This document shows positions 1 to 7,320 of a DNA stretch of 10,383 nucleotides, in pieces; position 1 is the first letter of the stretch; every line of letters starts with the position of its first letter. A model generated the notes under the pieces. The model searched no databases and was not told the origin of the DNA. It saw only the letters and a list, made by a program, of their open reading frames with translations. Location of the stretch: positions 1 through 10,383 of the forward strand of contig JAACFD010000051.1 of assembly GCA_009937555.1 (NCBI GenBank), in the 5' to 3' direction. Source of the stretch: Chlamydiales bacterium. GTDB lineage: Bacteria > Chlamydiota > Chlamydiia > Chlamydiales > JAACFD01. Position numbers and translations under genes: made by a program.

Positions 1-840
1 CTGTTAAAAACTGAGTACAGCTACATTCCATTATACGAAAAGCACTTAAAAAAACTGATGAAGCACATGTACACCGTGCGCTTTTTTATTGAAAAACAGC
101 AAGCTTACCGCTATCACCTAGAAACGCCTTTTAAATCCCCAGATATTCAGCAAGTACATTTAAAAGGTGTAGAAGATGGCTTATATGAATTTTACTACGG
201 CAAAGCCTACAAAATCCCTCAAGGTATGGCTTCATTTTTTTCAGGAGCTAAAAGAGAAGCTTTAAAAGCTAGTCACCCTATATATGACCTCAAACCCTCA
301 AAAGTTTTAACTCTTTTTAATGAAGGGATATCTTTTGGCGCTAGCCAAAACCCATTTCGTAACTCAAGATACGCTTTTTTCAACAACGGTGATTTACACC
401 TACTAGGTGGCAAGATCTTTGATAAAGCAGATCCTGTCTTACAAAGTTTTGTTGAGAAAGAGCATATAAAGCTTCAGCAAGGAAAGTTAGCATTCCTAGA
501 TCAGGGTACTCCATTTAAAGAAGGTAATATTGACTCAGATTATATTAAAAAGTATGGCTACCATGTGCCTGAAAATCACTACTTTTTATTAGGTGATAAC
601 CATGCTCAAAGTTCAGACTCTAGAGATTTTGGAGCAATTCCTTCTACTCATCTTCGCGGTAGCCCTTCATTTAGGCTATGGCCTATTGATGAACGTTTTG
701 GGACTCTTCCCCAACCAGAACCCCTCCTAAGAAACTTAACTTTAATTGTTTGGTCTATTATCTTATCTATTACTGTACTACTGTACTCCCTGCACTTCAA
801 AGCTATATACGCAGCTCGCTTTAAAAAAATTGTTAGGTAA
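1..840 (+). CDS. lepB: Signal peptidase I, C-terminal part (5' end outside window)
   Basis: Membrane-bound serine protease that removes Sec/Tat signal peptides from exported proteins. The frame is open to the window edge, so about 279 C-terminal codons are seen and the catalytic Ser and Lys boxes lie off the left edge. An in-frame ATG at 58 is internal. The diagnostic piece is the signal peptidase I box around 592-630: GDN, then S.DSRDFG, followed by LRGSPSFRLWP. A hydrophobic stretch of about 20 residues near the C-terminus (about 730-795) followed by basic residues looks like a C-terminal membrane anchor. Ordinary bacterial LepB has no such tail. From family knowledge, chlamydial LepB is long (over 600 residues), with an insertion between the catalytic boxes and extra C-terminal sequence, and the residues before the GDN box here fit that insertion. 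No terminator is visible before the next gene, 71 bp downstream, so read-through is possible. Family identity is secure; the chlamydial-type assignment is inference. Confidence 0.87.
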   Translation: MLKTEYSYIPLYEKHLKKLMKHMYTVRFFIEKQQAYRYHLETPFKSPDIQQVHLKGVEDGLYEFYYGKAYKIPQGMASFFSGAKREALKASHPIYDLKPSKVLTLFNEGISFGASQNPFRNSRYAFFNNGDLHLLGGKIFDKADPVLQSFVEKEHIKLQQGKLAFLDQGTPFKEGNIDSDYIKKYGYHVPENHYFLLGDNHAQSSDSRDFGAIPSTHLRGSPSFRLWPIDERFGTLPQPEPLLRNLTLIVWSIILSITVLLYSLHFKAIYAARFKKIVR

Positions 841-911
841 TAAGTTTTACCTTAATTAAATTTACTCTGCTCACTATACTCCCCAGAAATGTCTTAAATG
901 GGAGAAAAGCT

Positions 912-1667
912 ATGTACAAATCCTTATCTTTAATCCTTTGTTGCAGCTTATTTGTAAATGTCTACACCTCTGAAGCAATTGATGAGCCAGAACAAATGAT
1001 TAACCTACTTGAAGCTACAGAACTTAAAGGTAGTGGAAATGTTATTCAGGAAGAAAGACAGCTCCCATTGATAAGTAAAATTAGTGTGAGTGATAACTTT
1101 GATATTGATATTACCGTTGAAGAAAGACAAACAAGCAGCGACACTCCTACACAGCTAATCATTAACTCTGATGATAACTTACTTCCCTTAATTGAGACCG
1201 AAGTGAAAGAAAGTACACTATTTGTTCGCTTTAAAAATGAAGGAAATAAAGATCCATTACTCCCTCTTAGTTTTAAGAATACTCTGATACATACTAAGAA
1301 AAATCCTAGTATTCAGATTACACTAAGCAGTCTTAATGAAATTTTATTAAGAGGCTCATCAAGGCTCCATGTAAAAAACTTAAATGAGAAACACCTTTCA
1401 TTGATTACCCATGGCTCTTCTAGCAGTAAAATATCAGGAAATGTGGGACAGTTAAGCACTAAAATGTCAGGTTCCTCTGAACTAGACGCTAAAGAACTAA
1501 TATGCGAACAAATTGAATTTAAAGCTTCCGGAAGTACAAGGAGCACTCTAAATGTACGCAACAGTTTAAACGGAAGAGCCTCAGGAGCTGCTAAAATTGT
1601 CTGTTATGGAAAGCCCTCATCACAAAAAGTAGAGCTAAACGGTGCTAGCGAATTAAAGAGCGCGTAA
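912..1667 (+). CDS. Exported DUF2807 (head GIN / putative adhesin) family protein
   Basis: The 251-residue protein starts with a Sec-type signal peptide (MYKSLSLILCCSLFVNVY), with likely cleavage after SEA near residue 22. The cysteines do not sit in a canonical lipobox. The mature part has the DUF2807 pattern: GSGNVIQEER near residue 40, then KISVSDNFDIDITVEE, then LIINSDDNLLPLIETEV and LFVRF. The second half carries six G-S/A motifs at about residues 148, 168, 187, 207, 225 and 244. Their spacing of 18-20 residues is what successive rungs of a right-handed beta-helix would give. The ATG at 912 is supported by GGAG at 901-904, 7 bases upstream. A possible -10 (TATACT, 875-880) lies in the gap after lepB but lacks a good -35. 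The molecular function of the family is not established; roles in surface adhesion or the cell envelope are usually guessed. The 3' end overlaps the convergent gene by 15 bp. The family call rests on pattern recognition. Confidence 0.78.
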   Translation: MYKSLSLILCCSLFVNVYTSEAIDEPEQMINLLEATELKGSGNVIQEERQLPLISKISVSDNFDIDITVEERQTSSDTPTQLIINSDDNLLPLIETEVKESTLFVRFKNEGNKDPLLPLSFKNTLIHTKKNPSIQITLSSLNEILLRGSSRLHVKNLNEKHLSLITHGSSSSKISGNVGQLSTKMSGSSELDAKELICEQIEFKASGSTRSTLNVRNSLNGRASGAAKIVCYGKPSSQKVELNGASELKSA

Positions 1668-2132
1668 CAAACTAGAAATAGAGTTTACTGGCCCTCTATT
1701 TATTAAGTGAAGAGCAGGCCTTGAGCTAAAGACTAAACTTGCAGAGACCCATGTCAATCCTGATGGGGCGCCACGACCTTGAGCCCATCTACCGATGTTT
1801 AATATAACAGCCCCTAACTGCAAAGTAAAAGCAGTAAGTGATAGAGAATGCCTGAAGTAATAAGGATTACCTTCCAGGTGTACCTTTCGTGTAAATCCCT
1901 TTGGGAAGACTTCACTTGCCTTTAAAATATCTCTTACTGGCTTTTCTAAAATACGATTAGAGAGCATTCTTAGAGCAATGCAAGTAATCGTAAATGCCTT
2001 TTCATAAACAGGCATATTCATCTGAGAGAGGGTGAGGCAAGTAATACCGTCAGCAAACAAGTGCAACGTATCAACGACCTCTTTTATGTTTTCTTTCTCA
2101 TTTGTAGAAATACTTAGATTAGACTCAAGCAA
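1653..2132 (-). CDS. Conserved-looking small protein of unknown function, downstream of ileS
   Basis: About 159 residues from a TTG start at 2132. I do not recognise the family. The N-terminal ~35 residues are polar. The middle is mixed and leucine-rich, with basic residues around RKVHLEGNPYYFRHS. One hydrophobic stretch (SLTAFTLQLGAVILNIG) could be a single membrane helix or a buried helix, and the C-terminus is basic. TTG at 2132 is chosen because AAAGGAG (complement of 2139-2145) stands 6 bases upstream. An in-frame TTG at 2150 would add six residues and overlap ileS by 17 bp, but has no usable spacing to a Shine-Dalgarno site. The start follows the ileS stop by one base, so co-transcription and translational coupling with ileS are likely. 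The 3' end overlaps the convergent DUF2807 gene by 15 bp. Codon use and hydrophobicity look like a real gene, but no function can be stated. Confidence 0.62.
   Translation of the reverse strand: MLESNLSISTNEKENIKEVVDTLHLFADGITCLTLSQMNMPVYEKAFTITCIALRMLSNRILEKPVRDILKASEVFPKGFTRKVHLEGNPYYFRHSLSLTAFTLQLGAVILNIGRWAQGRGAPSGLTWVSASLVFSSRPALHLINRGPVNSISSLLRAL
1676..1701. terminator. AT-rich stem-loop at convergent gene ends, possible terminator
   Basis: A perfect 8-bp stem, AAATAGAG (1676-1683) with CTCTATTT (1694-1701), encloses a 10-base loop. It begins 9 bases after the stop codon of the DUF2807 gene, where a terminator would be expected. However, it lies inside the 3' coding end of the opposing gene and is followed by TATTAAG rather than a T-run. 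The stem-loop is seen directly; terminator function is a weak inference. Confidence 0.3.
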
Positions 2133-2133
2133 C

Positions 2134-5100
2134 TTATGCTCCTTTAACAACCTTTAGTTCAATAAAAGCTTTCTCTCCATTAAGCTCAACTTCATGACCT
2201 TCACATGGTGTAAACTCAAGTTTTTCCCCTAGTACTTCTGAGAGAATAAGGCTCTTATGTATTTCAAAAGCTTCTTTAACTAAAGAGCTGGACTTTACTT
2301 TTATCTCAATTCTATCCGTTACTTTAAATCCACATTCTTTTCTTAAACGCTGCATTTTATTGATCAATTCTCGAGCCATCCCTTCACATAGTAGCGCATC
2401 ATCTAAAAAGACATCTAATAGTACGGTTACACCTTTTTCATGGGCTGAAGCTAGACCTTCTTTAGCTTCTTTTCGTATAATTAGGTCTTCTGGCTTCAGA
2501 ATAATTTCTTCATCACCAACAAATATAGAAACATCACGTTGATTAAAGACATCAATTAATTGGTCAGGCTCCAAACAGCTAATTTCTGCCTGCACCTCAC
2601 GCATATTCTTTCCTACTTTCTTTCCTAAAACAGGAAAGTTAGGTTTTACAAAAATATCAACAAACTCAGAGTCATCTGATACGACTTCAACTTCTTTAAC
2701 ATTTAATTCTTCAGCTATTAACCAGGATTCATTCTTGAAAAATGCCTCAACATCTGGGTTGGCACAAGCTACCGTAACTTTCCTTAGAGGTTGACGAACT
2801 TTAAGCATGTGATCTTTTCTAAGAGCATGGCCTAAAGAGCATAGAGAGCGCATAGACTCCATAGCATGCTCAAGAGACTCGTCTCTTAGCTCTAACTTAC
2901 GTTCAGGAAAGTCACATAAGTGCACAGAATCTGGCTCACCAGGTAACTTAAGGTGCTGATAGATAGAATCACTAAACATTGGTATAAAAGGAGCTGCAAT
3001 TTTACTTAGAGTTTTTAAAACATAGTAAAGTGTAGCAAAGGCCTTGTTACGATCTTCTACATTCTCGTCTGTATAAAATCTCCTTCTACAACGTCTTATA
3101 TACCAGTTGGTCAACTGATCAACAAAGCCTATGAAAGGCTCTACAGCTTTAGAGAGATCAAAATCATCCATCCCCTCTTCTACATCTGCTATAAGCTTTT
3201 GTGTAAGAGATAAGATCCAACGGTCAATTAGGATATCAGAACTTAGATCTTCTTTTTCAGGGTACCACTTGAAAATTCTAGAGTACGTTATAAAAAAGCC
3301 ATCAAAGGCGTTCCATAAAGGAATGAGTATTTGCCTTAAGACAAGCTCTACACCTGTTTCTTTAAAACGTAAATCATCTGCTCTTACAGCTGGTGAATGA
3401 AGTAAATATAAACGGATAGCATCAGCCCCATACTTATTAATTACAAGCTCAGGTTCAGGGTAGTTTTTTAACCTTTTAGACATTTTCATGCCATTCTCAG
3501 CAAGTATAATACCATTTACAATAACATTCTTAAAGGCAGGTTTATTGAACAAAGCTGTTGATAAAACTGTGAGGGTATAAAACCAACCTCTTGTTTGGTC
3601 CAAACCTTCTGCAATAAAGTCTGCAGGGAATTCACTTGTAAATGCCGTTTCATTTTCAAAAGGGTAATGTTTTTGAGCATAAGGCATCGAACCTGATTCA
3701 AACCAGCAGTCAAATACTTCAGGGATACGCTTATATACTTTACCTTCTTTTTCAATTACAATGTCGTCAATAAAGTGTCTGTGAATATCATCAATCTTTC
3801 TATTAGATAGCTCTTCTAATTCTTTGATACTAGAAATAACTAACATATCACCATCTTCAGCTACCCAAAGAGGGATAGGAGTTCCCCAGTACCTCTTTCG
3901 ACTGAAGTTCCAGTCTCTAGCGTTTTCTAACCAGTTCCCAAAGCGCCCATGCTTTATATAGCTAGGAGTCCAGTGGATGGTATCATTATTCTTAACCATC
4001 GCATCTTTAATCTTCTCAACAGAGATAAACCAAGTTTCTACAGCTTTGTAGATTAACGGGGTATCACTTCTGTAGCAATAAGGGTAACGGTGTTTGATAG
4101 TGCTTTGCTTGATTAACCTATTCTTCTCTTTTATTAGCTTGCAGATGCTTTTATCCGCATCTTTAACAAACTGCCCTTCAAATTCAGGAACTTCTTTTGT
4201 AAAACGACCATTGTTGTCTACAGGGCATACAATATCTATTTTGGCTTCTTGACACACATTAAAGTCATCTTCACCGAAAGCTGGAGCAGTGTGTACAATA
4301 CCTGTTCCCTCTTGAAGGGTCACAAAATTGCCTATGATAATTTTAAATGCACCTTGCTTCCTACGTTCTTCAAAGTGTGGAAATAAAGGAATATAATGCT
4401 TACCTTCTAATTCTTTGGCAGGCACTCCTTTTACAATGGCATACTCCCCTTCTTTAAATACAGAGCGTATCAAACCTTTAGCTAGTATAAATCGCTTTTC
4501 ATCTGACTTACGTTCTATAAGAACATAGTCTACTTCTTCACCTATTGTTAAAGCTAAGTTGGATAGTAATGTCCAGGGAGTAGTAGTCCAAGCAATTAGA
4601 GATACTTCAGGATCATCTTCTAATGGGAAAGAAACAAATATAGATGGATCGTCTACCTCTTTATAATTCTCTCCAGCTTCAAAGTTAGAGAGTGCTGTCC
4701 CTAGCTTTGCAGAGTATGGCATTACCTTAAAACCTTTATAAACAAAGCCTTTATCATAAAGATTCTTAAATACCCACCAAACTGACTCCATGAAAGAAGG
4801 GTCCATAGTTTTGTAGGCATCATCTACATCCACCCATCTACCCATTCTACGAACTGTAGCTTTCCATTCGTTTGTATACCTTAATACTACCCTGCGACAC
4901 TCTTCATTAAACTTATCAATACCATACTCTTCAATAGAAGCTGCTCCTGAAAGCCCTTGAGATTTTTCAATTTCTGATTCTATAGGTAGGCCGTGACAGT
5001 CCCAGCCAAAACGTCTAGGCACACTAAAACCCTTCATCGTCTTATATCTAGGGATAACATCCTTAATAGTTCCCGCTAGTAGGTGTCCATAGTGAGGCAG

Positions 5101-5253
5101 CCCTGTTGCAAAAGGAGGACCATCATAAAAGGTAAAGCGAGGTGCATTCTCTCGCTGCTGAAGGGTCTTTTGAAAAATCCCTTCTTTGTCCCAGAAATGT
5201 AAAATTTTTTCTTCTCTTTGAGAGAAACTTTCTTTTTCAACTTCTTCAAACAT
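2134..5253 (-). CDS. ileS: Isoleucyl-tRNA synthetase, type 2 (eukaryote-like)
   Basis: Cytoplasmic class I synthetase that charges tRNA-Ile with isoleucine using ATP and hydrolyses mischarged valine. The 1039 residues match the length of the type 2 subfamily. The HIGH signature appears as HYGH at residues 54-57 (PPFATGLPHYGH). The CP1 editing domain shows WTTTPWTLLSN (222-232) and GTGIVHTAPAFGEDD (316-330). SRKRYWGTPIPLW (451-463), DCWFESGSMPYA (515-526) and GLDQTRGWFYTL (550-561) line the synthetic site, and KMSKR is at 590-594. The anticodon-binding domain begins around NWYIRRCRRRFY. The C-terminal region, with EGMARELINKMQRLRK, is the type 2 tail instead of the zinc-binding C-terminus of the E. 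coli form. From family knowledge, Chlamydia IleRS is also type 2, and type 2 enzymes tend to resist mupirocin. An in-frame stop lies four codons before the ATG; the GAGGA upstream is rather distant (about 11 bases). The frame is intact, with no missing motif. Confidence 0.98.
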   Translation of the reverse strand: MFEEVEKESFSQREEKILHFWDKEGIFQKTLQQRENAPRFTFYDGPPFATGLPHYGHLLAGTIKDVIPRYKTMKGFSVPRRFGWDCHGLPIESEIEKSQGLSGAASIEEYGIDKFNEECRRVVLRYTNEWKATVRRMGRWVDVDDAYKTMDPSFMESVWWVFKNLYDKGFVYKGFKVMPYSAKLGTALSNFEAGENYKEVDDPSIFVSFPLEDDPEVSLIAWTTTPWTLLSNLALTIGEEVDYVLIERKSDEKRFILAKGLIRSVFKEGEYAIVKGVPAKELEGKHYIPLFPHFEERRKQGAFKIIIGNFVTLQEGTGIVHTAPAFGEDDFNVCQEAKIDIVCPVDNNGRFTKEVPEFEGQFVKDADKSICKLIKEKNRLIKQSTIKHRYPYCYRSDTPLIYKAVETWFISVEKIKDAMVKNNDTIHWTPSYIKHGRFGNWLENARDWNFSRKRYWGTPIPLWVAEDGDMLVISSIKELEELSNRKIDDIHRHFIDDIVIEKEGKVYKRIPEVFDCWFESGSMPYAQKHYPFENETAFTSEFPADFIAEGLDQTRGWFYTLTVLSTALFNKPAFKNVIVNGIILAENGMKMSKRLKNYPEPELVINKYGADAIRLYLLHSPAVRADDLRFKETGVELVLRQILIPLWNAFDGFFITYSRIFKWYPEKEDLSSDILIDRWILSLTQKLIADVEEGMDDFDLSKAVEPFIGFVDQLTNWYIRRCRRRFYTDENVEDRNKAFATLYYVLKTLSKIAAPFIPMFSDSIYQHLKLPGEPDSVHLCDFPERKLELRDESLEHAMESMRSLCSLGHALRKDHMLKVRQPLRKVTVACANPDVEAFFKNESWLIAEELNVKEVEVVSDDSEFVDIFVKPNFPVLGKKVGKNMREVQAEISCLEPDQLIDVFNQRDVSIFVGDEEIILKPEDLIIRKEAKEGLASAHEKGVTVLLDVFLDDALLCEGMARELINKMQRLRKECGFKVTDRIEIKVKSSSLVKEAFEIHKSLILSEVLGEKLEFTPCEGHEVELNGEKAFIELKVVKGA
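2139..2145 (-). promoter_or_regulatory. Shine-Dalgarno site inside the ileS 3' end
   Basis: The minus strand reads AAAGGAG, within the last codons of ileS (Lys-Gly-Ala-stop) and 6 bases before the TTG at 2132. This fixes the preferred start of the downstream gene and implies that ribosomes finishing ileS can re-initiate there. Confidence 0.6.
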
Positions 5254-5323
5254 ATCAGCAGGATTCCTCTAAAATAATTTTAATATCATTGACCCTTTAG
5301 GTCTTCAATTTATCAAAGGACTT

Positions 5324-5351
5324 ATTATAGCCATAATAGGGTTTTCGTCCA
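5324..5351 (-). promoter_or_regulatory. Candidate sigma-70-type promoter for ileS
   Basis: On the minus strand a perfect TATAAT (complement of 5324-5329) lies 16 bases from TGGACG (complement of 5346-5351), a 4/6 match to TTGACA. Transcription would start near 5317, giving a leader of about 65 bases before the ileS ATG. The region is AT-rich, so a chance -10 match is possible. No T-box-like leader was seen. Confidence 0.42.
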
Positions 5352-5362
5352 TTAGCAATTAA

Positions 5363-5394
5363 TAAATGTAAGTCCCTACATATACAGACATTTA
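5363..5394. repeat. Nested inverted repeat upstream of the sigma-54 promoter, possible activator site
   Basis: Outer arms TAAATGT (5363-5369) and ACATTTA (5388-5394) are exact inverted copies. A tighter dyad, ATGTA-N6-TACAT (5366-5381), overlaps the left outer arm. The tighter dyad centres about 75 bp upstream of the transcription start predicted from the -24/-12 element. Sigma-54 promoters need an NtrC-type activator that binds dyads upstream, usually 80-150 bp away, so the place and shape are reasonable. Binding is inference, and AT-rich DNA produces such repeats by chance. Confidence 0.35.
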
Positions 5395-5422
5395 GCCTCT
5401 TTCATCTTTTATAAGAGTCTTT

Positions 5423-5437
5423 TGGCACTTTAATTGC
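5423..5437 (+). promoter_or_regulatory. Sigma-54 (RpoN) -24/-12 promoter of the hook operon
   Basis: TGGCAC (5423-5428), five bases, then TTGC (5434-5437) followed by A. This matches the TGGCAC-N5-TTGCW consensus at every conserved position and has the invariant 12-base phasing between the GG and GC elements. Transcription is predicted to start near 5449, leaving about 29 bases of leader before the fliK start, with the Shine-Dalgarno site inside it. It stands directly before a hook operon, a class of genes that is sigma-54-dependent in many bacteria, including Campylobacter, Vibrio, Pseudomonas and Caulobacter. Activity would require an enhancer-binding protein encoded elsewhere. Confidence 0.82.
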
Positions 5438-5477
5438 ATTTCCCATCCTGTATTTATACTTTTTCAGGAGTTTCACA

Positions 5478-6842
5478 GTGGAAGTACACAACTTAGCAGC
5501 ACAGTTAGCTGAAAGCCAAAAGGTGGAAAACTTTTCGAAAGACTTTTTCTCACTACTTGGTGATTTATCTACTTCTTTTAAAGATCACCTAAAGCAAATG
5601 GTTGAGCAAAGTGAATTTAGACAGCAAGTGCAAGATGATGAAAATCTAAAGTCATCTATTAGAGAAAACCTTTCAGGTAAGCATCAAACTAGTATTCAAG
5701 TAAAAATGAGTAATGAAAAGCCTGCTGATGAAGCTCAAGTTCCTGAAAAGCTGAAGGCAAAAGCAAAGCAAGATAAGACAGAGGCTCACCCTAGTGACCT
5801 TATTAATGCTCAGCAAGCGCTCCCTATAAAGAAACAAGCTATAAAGCCTAGGATAAAACAAGTTAACCATTCAAAAAATACCCCTATTCAGAAAGATGCT
5901 CAAGCTTTACAGAAGGAAACAGCAAAACCACAAGCTGATACAAACCAAAAAGTTCTAAAAGAAGCTACTAATCAAAAGATTTCTCACCCCAGTACAGGAC
6001 AGGAAAAAGTTGCTGATAATGCTGCAACATTAGACTTAGCTAAGAAAGCTGATAAATCTGTAAGTGAAGCTAAGGCTGAGTCAAAGAAACCTATTCATAG
6101 AGAAATACCACCTGTAAAAATTTTAAAGCAAGACTCTGAAAAGCTCTCTAAAAAATTACAAGATATTTCCAATAAGACAGCTGTTCAACTGCCTAATATG
6201 CAAAATCTATCTCAACACGTTATTTCAAGCTTACGCTCTAATAACTCGCCACTAGTAAAAGCAATTGAAGCCCCTCAAAATAATCAGGCAATAGCCTCAA
6301 ACACAACAGACAAAGGATCTGTAAAAAAAGAAGCTCTTGCCCAGAAATCCTCACCGCCAAAAACAGACTACAGCGAACAGATTGACAAGATGAAAAATAA
6401 AGTAATCAAGCAGGTTCGAATGCACCTTAAGCTCCTTTTAAAGGAAGGTGGAAATGAGGTTCAAATCAAATTGAAACCTGCTTTTTTAGGAAACATAAAG
6501 ATCTCAATTAATGTAGAGCAAGAAAGTCGTGTTTCCCAACTTACATTCCAGGTGCAAAATGAAAGCACCAAAGAGTTAATTCAAAACAACCTTCAACAGC
6601 TTAAAGAAGCCTTCGAAGAAAAAGAAATCGATTTGCAAAACGTAAATGTAGAAACAGATGACTCTAGATCTGATTTATATGAGCAAAGCGCAAATAACAA
6701 AGAAGACTTAGAGCAATCCAAGAAATGGATCAGCTCTTTTAAGACGCTAAATATTGAAACAAAAGATTCAGATGAGCCTCTCGCAAGTGAAAGCGAGGGA
6801 GATGTTGAAGACCCTGATCAAATTATTAACATTGTCGCTTAA
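5478..6842 (+). CDS. fliK: Flagellar hook-length control protein FliK
   Basis: FliK is secreted by the flagellar export apparatus, acts as the ruler for hook length and, through its C-terminal domain, makes FlhB switch from hook to filament export. The 454-residue protein has the expected layout. A short N-terminal region is followed by a long hydrophilic, Lys/Gln/Ala-rich, low-complexity stretch (about 65-310) resembling the extended ruler. A compact FliK C-terminal domain (about 315-395) follows, with NEVQIKLKPAFLGNIKISI, a strand region, and NNLQQLKEAFEEKEIDLQNVNV. An acidic tail of about 60 residues ends it. Translation starts at GTG 5478, with AGGAG (5466-5470) 7 bases upstream. It is first in the operon, 17 bp before flgD, and follows the sigma-54 promoter. 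The ruler is very divergent; the C-terminal domain and the gene order make the call. A type III secretion needle ruler is the alternative, but the flgD-flgE neighbours argue for the flagellar protein. Confidence 0.92.
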   Translation: MEVHNLAAQLAESQKVENFSKDFFSLLGDLSTSFKDHLKQMVEQSEFRQQVQDDENLKSSIRENLSGKHQTSIQVKMSNEKPADEAQVPEKLKAKAKQDKTEAHPSDLINAQQALPIKKQAIKPRIKQVNHSKNTPIQKDAQALQKETAKPQADTNQKVLKEATNQKISHPSTGQEKVADNAATLDLAKKADKSVSEAKAESKKPIHREIPPVKILKQDSEKLSKKLQDISNKTAVQLPNMQNLSQHVISSLRSNNSPLVKAIEAPQNNQAIASNTTDKGSVKKEALAQKSSPPKTDYSEQIDKMKNKVIKQVRMHLKLLLKEGGNEVQIKLKPAFLGNIKISINVEQESRVSQLTFQVQNESTKELIQNNLQQLKEAFEEKEIDLQNVNVETDDSRSDLYEQSANNKEDLEQSKKWISSFKTLNIETKDSDEPLASESEGDVEDPDQIINIVA

Positions 6843-6859
6843 ATTAAGGAGATAAAGCA

Positions 6860-7297
6860 ATGGAAATAGATGACATCATCAGCAGTAATACTATCACTGC
6901 ACCGCAACAGAATAATTCCAAAATAAATAAGGATCAATTCCTTCAACTGCTGGTTACACAAATGAAACATCAAGACCCGTTAAACCCAATGGGAAATGAA
7001 CAGATGCTAGCTCAATTAGCTCAGTTTTCATCATTAGAGCAAATGTCTAATTTAAATGATAACTTAGCTCAAGCTAATACAGTTTCTCAATTCATTAATT
7101 CTACCCAGTTAATTGGTAAGAATGTGGTCATATCAGACCCCTCTTCTTCTCCTAGTAACCCAACTACTATTACACAAAAAGTGAAAGCAGTTTCACTTGG
7201 AGAGAATGGTTCTGTTCTAACATTAGATAATGAAATGGTCGTGGACGCTAACCAAATTATTAGGGTTGAGCAGCCTCAAGAAAACATTACACAATAA
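6860..7297 (+). CDS. flgD: Flagellar hook cap / hook assembly protein FlgD, short form
   Basis: FlgD caps the growing hook and guides FlgE subunits into place; it is exported through the flagellar type III apparatus and lost when the hook is complete. The conserved FlgD N-terminal domain fills residues 20-70: KDQFLQLLVTQMKHQDPLNP followed by MLAQLAQFSSLEQM, the most conserved part of the family. The protein has only 145 residues, against about 230 in E. coli. After the N-domain comes a Gln/Asn-rich linker, then a small beta-rich piece (LIGKNVVI ... VKAVSLGEN ... LDNEMVVDANQIIRVEQP) that resembles the Tudor-like half of the usual C-terminus. The Ig/FnIII-like insertion appears to be missing. 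Short FlgD of this kind also occurs in Bacillus. The ATG has AAGGAG (6846-6851) 8 bases upstream. The gene lies 17 bp after fliK and 23 bp before flgE. Confidence 0.95.
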   Translation: MEIDDIISSNTITAPQQNNSKINKDQFLQLLVTQMKHQDPLNPMGNEQMLAQLAQFSSLEQMSNLNDNLAQANTVSQFINSTQLIGKNVVISDPSSSPSNPTTITQKVKAVSLGENGSVLTLDNEMVVDANQIIRVEQPQENITQ

Positions 7298-7320
7298 TCA
7301 TATAACAAGGAGTTAAAATT

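Noticed and set aside
858..876. AAATTTACT-N6-ACTA, also present at 10239-10257
   Set aside because: Two copies of a short AT-rich motif in intergenic DNA are within chance expectation, and no shared function is evident.
1313..1561. Open frame antisense to the DUF2807 gene
   Set aside because: No ribosome binding site or recognisable domain; its serine/leucine-rich composition is what the antisense of the repeat-rich gene would give.
2760..2774. TGGCAC element resembling a -24 box
   Set aside because: The -12 half (TTGC) is missing at the required spacing and the site lies within ileS.
3516..3755. Second minus-strand frame inside ileS
   Set aside because: Lies entirely within the intact ileS frame in a different phase and has no domain or initiation signal.
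5291..5303. Small hairpin GACC...GGTC in the ileS leader as a possible riboregulator
   Set aside because: Only about four base pairs with no T-box or attenuator features; too weak to call.
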